A stretch of DNA of 64,000 bases from Temnothorax longispinosus (Eukaryota > Arthropoda > Insecta > Hymenoptera > Formicidae): assembly GCF_030848805.1 (NCBI RefSeq), contig NC_092361.1:17939406-18003405 (forward strand), written 5' to 3'. A model generated the notes under the pieces. It searched no databases. It saw only the letters and a program-made list of their open reading frames with translations, and was not told the DNA's origin. Position 1 is the stretch's first letter. The number at the start of each line of letters is the position of its first letter. The translations under genes and the position numbers were made by a program. This document shows, one piece after another, positions 22,735 to 32,658 of this stretch.

Positions 22735-25354
22735 TTGTAATTGTAATTATAAGGTTATTTGTATGAATAATCCGCATTTCTATAATTCAACTTAAGGAGA
22801 GATATGTATTAATCAGTTTTGTAATCCATAGTAGCCATGCACTCTTATCGTATCATTAGCATTTGTAAGTGATAGCACAGCATTTATGAGAATCTATGTG
22901 TTTATATAATGTGTCAAATTTTTGACAGCTTTTTTTAGAGTTGAAGGTTTTATTGTATTCATGTTACGAGATAAGAAGAAATGTAAGTTATATAAGAAGA
23001 AATGTAAGAAATGATAGTCAAATAATTTCTACTACAATAGAGAAATAAAAATAAAAATTTAGTATTTGACAACCAGTCTGATTCATCTTTGTCGTATCAA
23101 GTTTTAAGAATTTTATATAGTGCATTCAGCTTTTATTGTTAAGATAAAACAGAAAAGAAATAGCGTCTATAAAGAAGGGCAATATAAATTATTTATTATA
23201 ACTTTATATTTGTTTTATTTCATTTTCGTTTTATTTTCATTAGTTATAAAATGTAGTAATATAAATACCACGTACATTTTTATTTGCAATTAAGTATATT
23301 TAAGATATTTATCTATTATACAAGTATTAGAAAAATATGCCTATGCATATATATATGTAGGCAACACTCCACAAATACGTAAATGAAATAATTTTTTCGG
23401 CTTTACTATTTCTCAAGAAATATTAGTCCTTTAATTTTATATACTTGTCATGTGATGAATACAATCATAATTGCATTAAAATCAGATATTAGCATTGCCG
23501 CTTTTGCAATGTTCAAAGTCTTTTGACAATCCATATATTTTGTTCTTAACGGTCGGGAGCAAAAAACATTTTTCAAAACTATAAAACATTAATTCCATAT
23601 CTCAAGTAGCCAGAAAATAGATGCGTGAACAGATAAATAATGTAAATGTTAATTTTTTGCACAAATTTTTGGTATATTGCCTATATATTATCTCGAAATA
23701 TTGCATTTTATAAAATATGACTCGTTGCTTTACTTTCTAATTTAATTGCACTTAGAAAATATATATAGTTTATATTATTTGTATGTCAATTATATTATAA
23801 AATTTATATATTGTATTTTATTTGAGTTTTTTGACACCTATTCACCACGATTACGATATATATTTAATTATGGCTTTCTAATTTTGGTTGTGAGAAAATT
23901 ATTTTTATCACAATTTTTTACTTTACTGTCTTTTGAAATAGTCATAAAAAATTAAGTAGTAAATTAGCAAGTAGTAATATCTATGTTCTATGTGCTTATG
24001 TGTAATATCAACTATTCATTTCTTAATTAATGTAAAACAATTTTATGAAATTTTAGTTAGGTCAGTCTTTGCTCTTTAAGCTACACGAAAAAATAAAAAG
24101 CTGACTGTACCCTTTTACACTCTTGCATTGATTTATGTTGCATTTACGTATTATATTTATGTAAGCAACTAATAAAGTGCGCAATTCACAAATATTACAA
24201 TAATCTAATGAACATTCCAACATTTAAATGTATCTTGAGCGAAAATAGTTATTAGCATGCTAATAACAAAATGAAAAAATTTCAAATTTTTAAAAAAGAA
24301 TTAATTAACAAGTCTTAGATAATCTTATAGTACATAATTAAATTTTATATCGCATAATATTTGCTATGGTTTAACGCATTTGTATATATAATATTATTTT
24401 CCCAGTTTAGGAAAGATAATAACGCTCTTATATGCTATTCTATTATAAATTTGTACATTACTCAAATTCTTAGACATATTTATAGCATTTATAGTTAATT
24501 TAATCTTTAAGCAATGATAAACGCAACTTTAAAATTTATAAAAGAGCAATATTTGTATATAAAAATATACACAAAATATGGATTATTAAAGAAATTTACT
24601 TCTTGTGCAATTTTCTAACATTTTGCAATTAATAAAAGTGCTTGTAGAACTGGAGTTCAATGTGTATCAAACTCACGGTTTGTACAAGAGTATTTATCTA
24701 TATCCACACACATACTATTTCCCCTAAATATTAATAAAAATTTCTAAACACTAAATCAATAACTGTGCAATATTTCGGAGTTATAACTTCTCTTTAAGCA
24801 AAAATACTGGAAGAACAATTCATGAATTTCACTTTGCATTATTTATGGCAAGTCTTTGTCTTTCATAATCCAAGTCTTACACATTAATATTTAACATCAT
24901 ATTATAATGAATATAACATTGGTCATTTCGAATTTATATAAAAAAATATAATAAAATTTCAACAAATTATATTACTAGAAAGTTTTGAGCATTTCTGAGC
25001 AAAAGAATGTTTTCTCAATTATCTCAATCATTGTTATATATTTAGAACTATTCTGAGAAAGGCATTCGTTTCATTCTTAATCATATTTAGCGCAGAGTAA
25101 CTTTCTATAAAATATCTATACATTTTAAGAATGTAATAGTAATCTGTATACACTCATAAAAAATATATAGATTAATTTGCATTGTTGCCTTAATAATATT
25201 TGTTGATATTTATGTACAATTTATTACGACAATTGCATATTGCACAAAAAGATAAACTTTCCTCGCCAACACACAACTTTCATTATCACAATTACGATGT
25301 GATATTCCGTTAAACTATACAGCTTCACGTGATGTTTGAGTATATTATCAGCTC
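22735..25354. other. AT-rich gap between convergent ZC4H2 and MFSD8
   Basis: A 2.6-kb AT-rich stretch holding the ZC4H2 3' UTR on the left and the MFSD8 3' UTR on the right. No supported gene, RNA or transposon is visible. Confidence 0.55.
23043..23054 (+). terminator. Candidate polyadenylation signals of ZC4H2
   Basis: Two overlapping AATAAA motifs lie about 310 bases beyond the ZC4H2 stop. They are the first canonical signals downstream. Use is inferred from position only. Confidence 0.4.
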
Positions 25355-28277
25355 TTAAATGGAATTTCGATATGTAACTAATGGAATTTCGATATCTTTT
25401 CCTTGACTGTTCGGCGCTTCATTGTTTTTCTTTAGCTCGCTTGGCGCGATCAAACGCTTATTTACGACTTGTAACCACAACATGGAAATAATTAGCATTA
25501 CGCCAGTGATACCAAAAGTGTGATATGTTCCTAAGCGAGTATAAATGAAACCTACAAATACCGGACCTAAAACACGAGACGCACAACCCGCACCTGTCAA
25601 TAAACCCATCCATACGCCTTGCGGACGTGGACCGAGAATTTTACTAAATATAGTTTGCATCAGAGTAACTCCTAGAGGATAACCTATGGCTGTAAAACCG
25701 TAACCAATAAGAAATTGAGTAATTGTGATTTGTGGTGTATATAGGCACCATTCCTGATTAATGGGGCATCCTACGATTTCTGTACCATTGGCATCTTCCG
25801 TAATATTATTATATGCTACAAGATATTGAAGCACTTTCATTACAAAATTATTATATAATATGCATAAACAAAACTATGTGCTAAATGTAAAAAATATACA
25901 AATATTGATTTATTTAGCAGATACTTACGTCCAAAATCTGCAATTATAGGAGGATCTGGACCCCATGGGATACATAGTACTCGTCCAATCACCATAAAGA
26001 AGAATCCACCCCATAACATTACTTTACGTTCCGCAAATCTATAAAAAAAGATTGCAAAATATATTTTATTTGATAGCATACATAGTGAAAAATACTTTAC
26101 AGTTACAAATATTTTAGAAGCAATAAAATAAAATAATTTTTGTACAAGTATTGATTGTGTTGAAGAGATTAAGATTTCATTATTAATTACCTCTGACAAA
26201 GTGGTCCAATCATTGTAAATGTAATACAGGATATCACAGCTCCGACGCTCATTAGTATTCCCATATAATACAGTGCTTCTTTTTTAGTCCAAGCAAACTG
26301 ATCCATGGTAAGAGAAGTAGCAAGACTATATAAAAAAGTATATATATATATATATATATGTCAATTAAAACCTTTTATTTGGCAAACCAAGATTTCAGTC
26401 AATGGTCTTAATTTTAACATTTTGCAGTAAATGTTAAATTTACTTTTAAAAGCAAATTCTTAATTTTATTTTTATTAAAAAAATGCTATCATTGTTTTCC
26501 AGTCATTTCATTTAATTACAATTTTGATTTAAGTTCGATTTTATTTAATTATATTGAGTCAATCTAATCCTTTATCCTTATAAATATTAGAAAATGAATG
26601 CACTTACGTCTCAAGAAGAACAAAATTAAAAACTAAAACAAAGAATGCACAAATTAAAGTCCATGTAGCCAAATAGTCTGGTTTTATAGCTTTCCACGTT
26701 TCTTTTTCTGCAAATGCAATAAATTCTGTTGTAAACAAAATCCGATAAAGAATCGGCAATAAAATCATGAAAAATGTTTAGAGAAAGGTATTTTTAATAT
26801 AAAAATAGAGTAAAATTAACTCATTATGATTAATCTTCACATATTAATATAATGCTTTAAATTATATCAAATTTAAAGAAAAAGTATAATTACATGAATT
26901 TATTACATACCTGTAGCTTTTCCCTCATTACGCATAGCTTCTTTTATGGCAATTTTATGTTCCTTAAAGTTCCATGGTAATAAAAAGATTAAATTAAAAA
27001 TTCCCATTATTACGTTAATCCAACCAGCTGCTGTATACATGTTTAAAGGAAGCATCATAAATGTTACACCATGGTCTCCAAGAGGTGTTACAGCAGCCTG
27101 CAGTCCAGGACCCACTACAAAACCTAGGACCTACAAAATATATTGCTTCTTTATCACATGATATTAATTACTGTCTGTATAAAAGTACATAAACTTTAGT
27201 ACAACTGTATTAATTTATTTCAAATTAATGACATAAAAGATTATAGTTTTTTTTATATACTATATCAATTTTTATCTATATATGTATATATAATTTATAC
27301 AGTTTAATATAAAAATATACAGTGACAAAAAATTACCTGTGCTAAGGATACCATAGAAACTGCATGTGTGCGTTCTGAAAGTTTTGTTGCTGCAGATAGA
27401 TAAGATCTTGCTACGGCAATATTAGCTGCAAGAAATGAAACATGCAATTAATTCAAAAACAAAATATCTTAAATATATAAATGTTAATATAATATAAAAA
27501 TGGGAAAAAACCTACCAGAACTAACACCAACAAAGAATCTGGCAACAAGCATGTAATTCTTTTTATCGCCAGGTATTATTTCAAGAATACTGTAAGCAGC
27601 TGATGAGACAGTAAACAATGCTAAAGTCACTAAAAGTGGCAATCTTACTGATCCTCTTTTATTGCCCCACCAACCTACCAGAGGTGAAAACAACATTTGT
27701 CCAAGTGGATTAGCTGCCACCACGTAACCCATAAATTCTTTTCCTGCTGTAGGATCCAACTAAAATACATATATGTATTTAAGTATATACAATTGTAGTT
27801 TTTATAACCACTCTCTCTCTCTCTCATTACATATATTGCCCATGTGTACTACATACCTTGCCTAAATATGGCCAAACCCCAGTAAGTATAATACTGAAGC
27901 CAAGAGACATCAAGAACATAGTAAAATAAATCATGTAAACGCTCCTCCATCGTTCTTTTCTTTCAAGCTCAGTCTCTAAGTCGTCAATAGGAAGTTCAGT
28001 TTGCCTAAAAAAATTCAATATTTTATGTAAACATATACATATGCATTTGTAAAATGCATTAAATAATTTATTTTTAAAAGCATTGTGAGTACCTCAAAAT
28101 AAATATCTAGCTAATAAAATTATTGAATTAAAATTAATTGCCTTTTTAAATTACATAATTAGCAATATTTTACAATGAACAATACTTTATTTGTAAGAAT
28201 ATCTCTAATAATAATCAGTATAATAAAAATTTAAATATAATTTACCTTCTGATAAAAAATTTCTTACAACGATCCAT
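25355..28277 (-). CDS. Mfsd8: MFSD8/CLN7-like lysosomal major facilitator protein
   Basis: MFSD8 (CLN7) is a polytopic lysosomal membrane protein of the major facilitator superfamily. Nine coding exons on the minus strand are 28246-28277, 27857-28004, 27516-27759, 27337-27425, 26911-27130, 26608-26707, 26191-26325, 25929-26038 and 25355-25815. Every junction phase agrees, giving 512 residues against 518 in human. The N-terminus MDRCKKFFIRRQTELPIDDL is cytosolic. The first membrane segment is SVYMIYFTMFLMSLGFSIIL, and the MFS loop motif appears as VGWWGNKRGSVR. Conserved stretches are GYVVAANPLGQ, AVARSYLSAATKLSERT, VLGFVVGPGLQ and GVTLMQTIFSKILGPRPQGV followed by GCASRVLGPVF. Asn in NNIT and NGT gives two possible glycosylation sites in a luminal loop. 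A UTR acceptor near 28388 shows at least one upstream non-coding exon. The last-exon acceptor (25816-25818) is the least certain. Confidence 0.96.
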
Positions 28278-29973
28278 TAAAAAATTGTTTTGTACTATCT
28301 TCTTCTACATTTAAAAGACTGGAAGTTTGTTGTAAAGGTACAAATTTCAATACCTTTACAAAGCATCAGCACACACAAAACACCAACCTGTAAATAAAAA
28401 GAAATGTGTAATTAAGCTTTTACTATATTAAAATTGTATTACACACACATAGTTCTACTTAATAAAATACTAAGGTATATTTAAACATCTGTAATTTATA
28501 TTAAGTGGTGATTAATAGAAGAATAATAATGTATATAATAATAATTATAAAACATCAGGGAGAAGATATAATATAATATAGGTAATAAAATACCATAATT
28601 TATATATCTTAAAAAAATAGAAACTTTTCTTTCTACATAAATAGCTAAATAAAAAATTAGTGAAAAAGCGTTTTTTAAATTATATAATTACTAGAAAGAA
28701 CCAAACAGAAAACTCCTTGTTTTAATATTGATGCTAACAGAACTTGAGATATGTAGTGTAGCATCTCTATTGACGGGAGACATTACAGTGTCTCTTGATA
28801 AGAGATAACCAAGACTGCTGATAGATTAAGCTTTCAGAATACAGACAGCTCTTTAACGAGGTAAAGGAAACATATGTATGTATAAATAATTCTATAGGAT
28901 ATAAACTAATTGTGAAATATATCATTAATTATAAAAAATTAAAATAAAATTAAAAATTAAAACATTTTACACTACATTAATGAAATTTATTTAAAAGTCG
29001 GTAAGTAAGTAAAAATAATTAACAACTTTGCAGTTTATTTCAAATATCATTTCATTAAGAGTTTGATTTAAACTTTTTATAGCAAGCTATTGTCCAATAG
29101 CTTTTCAATTCTAACACACAGATAAATATTTTTAACATTACGATTTTTTTAATACACATATTTTTAATTTAATACATTTTTATGTAATTTACATTTTAAT
29201 AAAATAATTTTTATCACATTTTTTATTTTGAAGAAGTTACATATAAATAAAGTGATCTTGATCTTCCACATAGATATTAGTTCTGCATAAATCATTTTAT
29301 GCAAATTAAAACTGCTAAGTAAATTTACATATCATTACAAGTAGGAACAAGACAAAGCCACAATTAAGCCAGGATAATTATATACTCGATATTATATATG
29401 TATTATGTATTATATATATACACTTAAAATAATATTCTCATAAAAGATAATACAAATTGTGCTAGAATTTACATAACCCATAATAAAAGAATGCAATCAC
29501 ACAAAGAAAACGTGTAATTTTACTAATAAAAACATTAAGAAAGAACTAGAATAACTAGATAATATGGAGCATAGATTTAGAAAATAAATTATTAACCGAA
29601 GATTCAACGATAAATAACGATAATAACATGGAAACATAATGATAATCCACAAGAAAAACACACAAAGAACATTTGAAAATCTACATTTAAATATTTTGTT
29701 AACAATTTGGGATGCGTGTCTCACAAATATCGCATTATCATTGTATTCTAATTCTATTTACTTACAAAATTGTTCTTTAGTCTTTGTTCTAACATATGTA
29801 TTTTATCTATTAATAGTCACGGATATTGCTGGCATTTCAAGCACTTATGTCGCTGTATGTCATACCCTTCACCGTCGTCCCGTCTACGTTAGAGATTCTG
29901 GTTCTAACGAACCTCGCGTATTTGCCGAGGCGATCTTCTGTCAAAAAAACCTCGACTTCTTCTTTTCTCCCTT

Positions 29974-30043
<70 letters not shown>

Positions 30044-30590
30044 ACGTGGCACTGTTTTTCTCGGCCGTGCTCAGCCAATGAGCCGCGAATTACGCTCTTT
30101 CATTATTCAATTTAGCCCGACGTGACGATAAGCGGTTTGCTGACTCGACAAAATAAAAGAAAACACGTGCGGCATTCAACAGCTGATTTTGAGGGATCTA
30201 GATTTCGTTCCGTATGAATCGATTCGAGGACGAATCGAGAGGCTGCACGCGCACCTCGTTTCCTCGTCGTTTCTCGTTCCCATCTAGAAAGCGATACCTC
30301 CGCGACTCTCGTCCACGCGAGTGCACCGAACTGCACTCACGTGCGACTTGCGAGGCAACCATCATTTTTGTCGAACGTAAAAAAATACGTCTCGACGCCA
30401 CGGTTATTCATCTACGAAATGCTTATGGGTAACTCGAATGGAATATAAAAACCAATTCGCGACGATTAGAGACTGATTCTTTAATTGCCGTTTCATTGAC
30501 GCTTGCCTTTCCTATAATTCTTTTCCGACGAGCTTTTATTCCCGAATCCCGCATGAAATGCAGAAAGAATAAAAAAAGCGTAAAGTATAT
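28278..30590. promoter_or_regulatory. MFSD8 upstream region with microsatellite
   Basis: The MFSD8 5' UTR exon runs to about 28387, where a minus-strand TTTACAG acceptor implies an upstream UTR exon. AT-rich sequence follows up to about 29800. After 30050 the sequence becomes CpG-richer and probably contains the MFSD8 transcription start. A CCAAT box lies near 30074. No other coding gene is supported. Confidence 0.45.
29972..30042. repeat. CT/GA microsatellite
   Basis: An almost uninterrupted CT repeat of about 70 bases, broken by one TTT. It lies in the MFSD8-Hsf head-to-head region, where GA/CT tracts can bind GAGA-type factors. Long frames running through it on both strands are artefacts of the repeat. 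Confidence 0.9.
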
Positions 30591-30717
30591 GGCTGCGTTC
30601 AGCAGACACAACTGTTGAGTTCGTCTTATCAACACTCCGCGTTGATTGGTTGGCTCTAAAAGTAAAAGCCAATCACGTTCGACTGCTACTGAGCGGCTTG
30701 GTCTGCTGAACGCGCCC
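30591..30717. mobile_element. Palindromic miniature element with GCGTTCAGCAGAC ends
   Basis: The left end GGCTGCGTTCAGCAGAC and the inverted right end GTCTGCTGAACGCGCCC match over 15 of 17 positions. Inner arm blocks GATTGGTTGGCT and AGCCAATCACGT carry CCAAT boxes in both orientations. It is 127 bases long with no coding capacity. It is the first of the cluster before Hsf. Confidence 0.8.
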
Positions 30718-31160
30718 ATTGGCTACACCGGAGGTGCAGCTTGTTGACACGCTCGCGGCAAGAAAGATTAGACATCTCGTGTTTCGATGAGTTTTGGAAC
30801 ACAACGGAATTTAAAAAACCGTGAATCACGGACCTGCGCGACGGCGAACGCTTTTCCGTCAGCTGACGAGGAACAACATCGGGCATTTAACTGAAATAAA
30901 AAAAGATAACAGCTGTAACCTTATCTGCGTTCCAAAATATATCGGCAGCGCGTTATGAAAGCAGTTTCAAAATTTATCACAGAGCACTGTGAGATAATAG
31001 GTCTCTTTGAATTCTTTACAGCCTGAACCTCTTATATTTTTCATCTTTTCTCCTTTTCTTTCCAGCATCTATTGTACGCTTATGATCTCGTTTTAAATGC
31101 AAAAATTGCAGCTTCGGAGAACGGGCTCAAAATTCTTGAATTAATTCGCAAAAGAAATAT

Positions 31161-31262
31161 ATGCGCAAATTCTGCTCTTACAGAAAAGCAAGTCGATTGA
31201 CTATCGCATGGCTTTTAGCCAATCAACTTGTAAATTTTTCATAAGAATGGAATTTGCGCACA
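31161..31262. mobile_element. Palindromic miniature element with TGCGCAAATTC ends
   Basis: The left arm begins ATGCGCAAATTCTGCTCTTA and the inverted right arm begins TGTGCGCAAATTCCATTCTT. Both arms run inward to a CCAAT-type core, CGATTGAC on the left and AGCCAATCAAC on the right. Arm divergence suggests an older copy than its neighbours. Confidence 0.65.
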
Positions 31263-31267
31263 CGTTT

Positions 31268-31510
31268 TAAGCCCCTTGCACAATGTTAGGCAACAGGCAA
31301 TAGAAACAGGAAATAACAAAAAAATCGTTAATTACAACCTAAAAAATTCGAATGCTATGATTGGTTGGCAACAAACAATAGGCACAGAATTTCCAACGTG
31401 ACGGAAACTGTGTCTATTGCCTGTGTCACTTTATTCTACATTTATAAATGATTTCTGATTTCTATTCCCTGTTCCTATTGCCTATTGCCTAGCATTGTGC
31501 AAGGGGCTTA
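31268..31510. mobile_element. Miniature inverted-repeat element, AGCCCCTTGCACAATG ends, TA duplication
   Basis: The ends AGCCCCTTGCACAATG and CATTGTGCAAGGGGCT are perfect inverses. They are flanked by TA on both sides (31268-31269 and 31509-31510), as expected for Tc1/mariner-type insertion. Inside, the arms contain variants of GGCAATAG repeated and inverted, and a GATTGGTTGG box sits near the middle. Non-autonomous. Confidence 0.8.
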
Positions 31511-31549
31511 TCTCTTGCGAGTAATGACTCTTGCCCACAGGACACAGGA

Positions 31550-31684
31550 CACAGGACGCGGAAACGCTTGCCGCGGAAGCGTCGCGGTAGCCAATAAACT
31601 TTTGGTTCTTACGGAAAAGCGACACGTTGATTGGCTACCGCGTCGCTTCTTGCCGCGCGGCAAGCGTTTCCGCGTTCTGTGTGC
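31550..31684. mobile_element. GC-rich palindromic miniature element
   Basis: The left arm contains GCGGAAACGCTTGCCGCG, then CGCGGTAGCCAAT. The right arm is its inverse, with ATTGGCTACCGCG and CGCGGCAAGCGTTTCCGC. The external tips ACAGGAC / GTTCTGTGTG match less well. Both arms bring a CCAAT box close to the centre. Confidence 0.75.
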
Positions 31685-31756
31685 AGAAGCCATTACAAAT
31701 GTTGACACTTTGTACATACGTTCTATAATTTTCATCTTCTTTCAAGATAAGCATCG

Positions 31757-31863
31757 AGGCCCTATTCTCGAATCGTTTTCATGAAACCCGCATGCAAAAT
31801 TCAATGCTTTTCAAATAGAAAGTCGCATACGAAAATCATTAGGGCAGGCTCGAGAATACGGTC
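31757..31863. mobile_element. Possible degenerate inverted-repeat element
   Basis: The ends GGCCCTATTCTCGAATCG and, inverted, GGGACCGTATTCTCGAGCC share TATTCTCGA. The inner sequence shows weak pairing of TCGTTTTC and GAAAATCAT. This looks like a worn copy of a palindromic element; support is limited to the tips. Confidence 0.45.
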
Positions 31864-31868
31864 CCAGG

Positions 31869-32031
31869 TAAGGGCTGGTTTATAATAGCCGTAACCGTTG
31901 ATTTAAGCCGTAATCTTTAAGAAATTGACCAATCACAGTCGAATGTGAGAAGAATAATCGACTGTGATTGGTCAATTTCTTAAAGATTACGGCTTAAATC
32001 AACGGTTACGGCTATTATAAACCAGCCCTAA
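31869..32031. mobile_element. Perfect palindromic MITE with TAA target-site duplication
   Basis: Two arms of about 70 bases (31872 onward and the inverse ending at 32028) are identical in my reading. The tips are GGGCTGGTTTATAATAGCC, and the arms enclose a loop of about 16 bases. TAA flanks both ends (31869-31871 and 32029-32031). The 3-base TWA-type duplication fits PIF/Harbinger-like miniature elements. The inner arms carry GACCAATCACAGTCGA. Identical arms suggest a recent insertion or arm conversion. Confidence 0.88.
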
Positions 32032-32089
32032 CTGCGTAGATCCGTTTGAATGGGTCTTCGTTCATTATTCTTCGACCGCAAGAAGAATA

Positions 32090-32152
32090 ATAGATTGTGA
32101 TTGGTCAATTTCTTACGACTCCGACTTCCGACATCCATTGTAGACCGGGCCT
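32090..32152. mobile_element. Solo right arm of a MITE related to the next element
   Basis: GATTGTGATTGGTCAATT, then CGACTTCCGAC and CATTGTAGACCGGGCC, parallel the right arm of the element at 32156-32294. No matching left arm is present upstream, so this is a truncated older copy. The next element inserted immediately beside it. Confidence 0.65.
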
Positions 32153-32297
32153 TAATGCGGGGTCTACAATGCGAGTCGCAAAGTCGTGAGTCGCAAGAAT
32201 TGACCAATCACAATCGAATTTGAGGAGAATAATCGACTGTGATTGGTCAATTCTTGCGACTCACGACTTTGCGACTCCCATTGTAGACCCCGCATAA
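32153..32297. mobile_element. Near-perfect palindromic MITE, TGCGGGGTCTACAATG ends, TAA duplication
   Basis: The element occupies 32156-32294, with TAA at 32153-32155 and 32295-32297. The arms of about 62 bases differ at about two positions. Its core AATTGACCAATCACARTCGA and the loop sequence GAGAATAATCGAC are the same as in the element at 31872, although the tips are unrelated. It lies 360 bases before the Hsf start codon. Confidence 0.88.
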
Positions 32298-32658
32298 CTT
32301 TCAGAGCTTTTCGGATTGGCTGAAATCAGGTGAAAAGGGAGGTAGCGCGAATCAAATTCGATTACACCACCTTGCGTTGTCTGTTTGCGCTCATGATCGA
32401 CGTGTTAAAGCTCCGTTTGTCGTCATTTGTCGTCCGAATCGTCGTATCGCGACGCAGAGTGATGAGAACGGCGAATAACCCCAGCTGCCCGGCGGCCAAT
32501 AGAAAGATACTCCCTCCATCTGCACCCCACTCCACTCGGCGTGTGCGATTACTGCGTTTGTGCAGCAGAACAACATCGTCACAGCGGTCAGCCGTCAGCC
32601 ATTACCATTAATATTTTCGCTGTTGAAGAGGAAAGTTCCTTACCATCAACACGGAGAC
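32298..32658 (+). promoter_or_regulatory. Hsf proximal promoter and 5' UTR
   Basis: This 360-base region lies between the last palindromic element and the Hsf ATG. It is CpG-richer than the surroundings and contains GGATTGGCTG near 32313 and GGCCAATAG near 32496, both CCAAT-type. No TATA box is evident. I saw no clear array of alternating GAA/TTC heat-shock units. Confidence 0.45.

Noticed and set aside
29639..30115. 158-codon plus-strand frame and its minus-strand counterpart
   Set aside because: Both are kept open by the CT/GA microsatellite (Ser-Leu or Arg-Glu repeats).
32060..32090. ATTCTTCGACCGCAAGAAGAAT as a heat-shock element in the Hsf promoter
   Set aside because: It has GAA and TTC blocks, but their spacing does not give the alternating five-base units of a functional heat-shock element.
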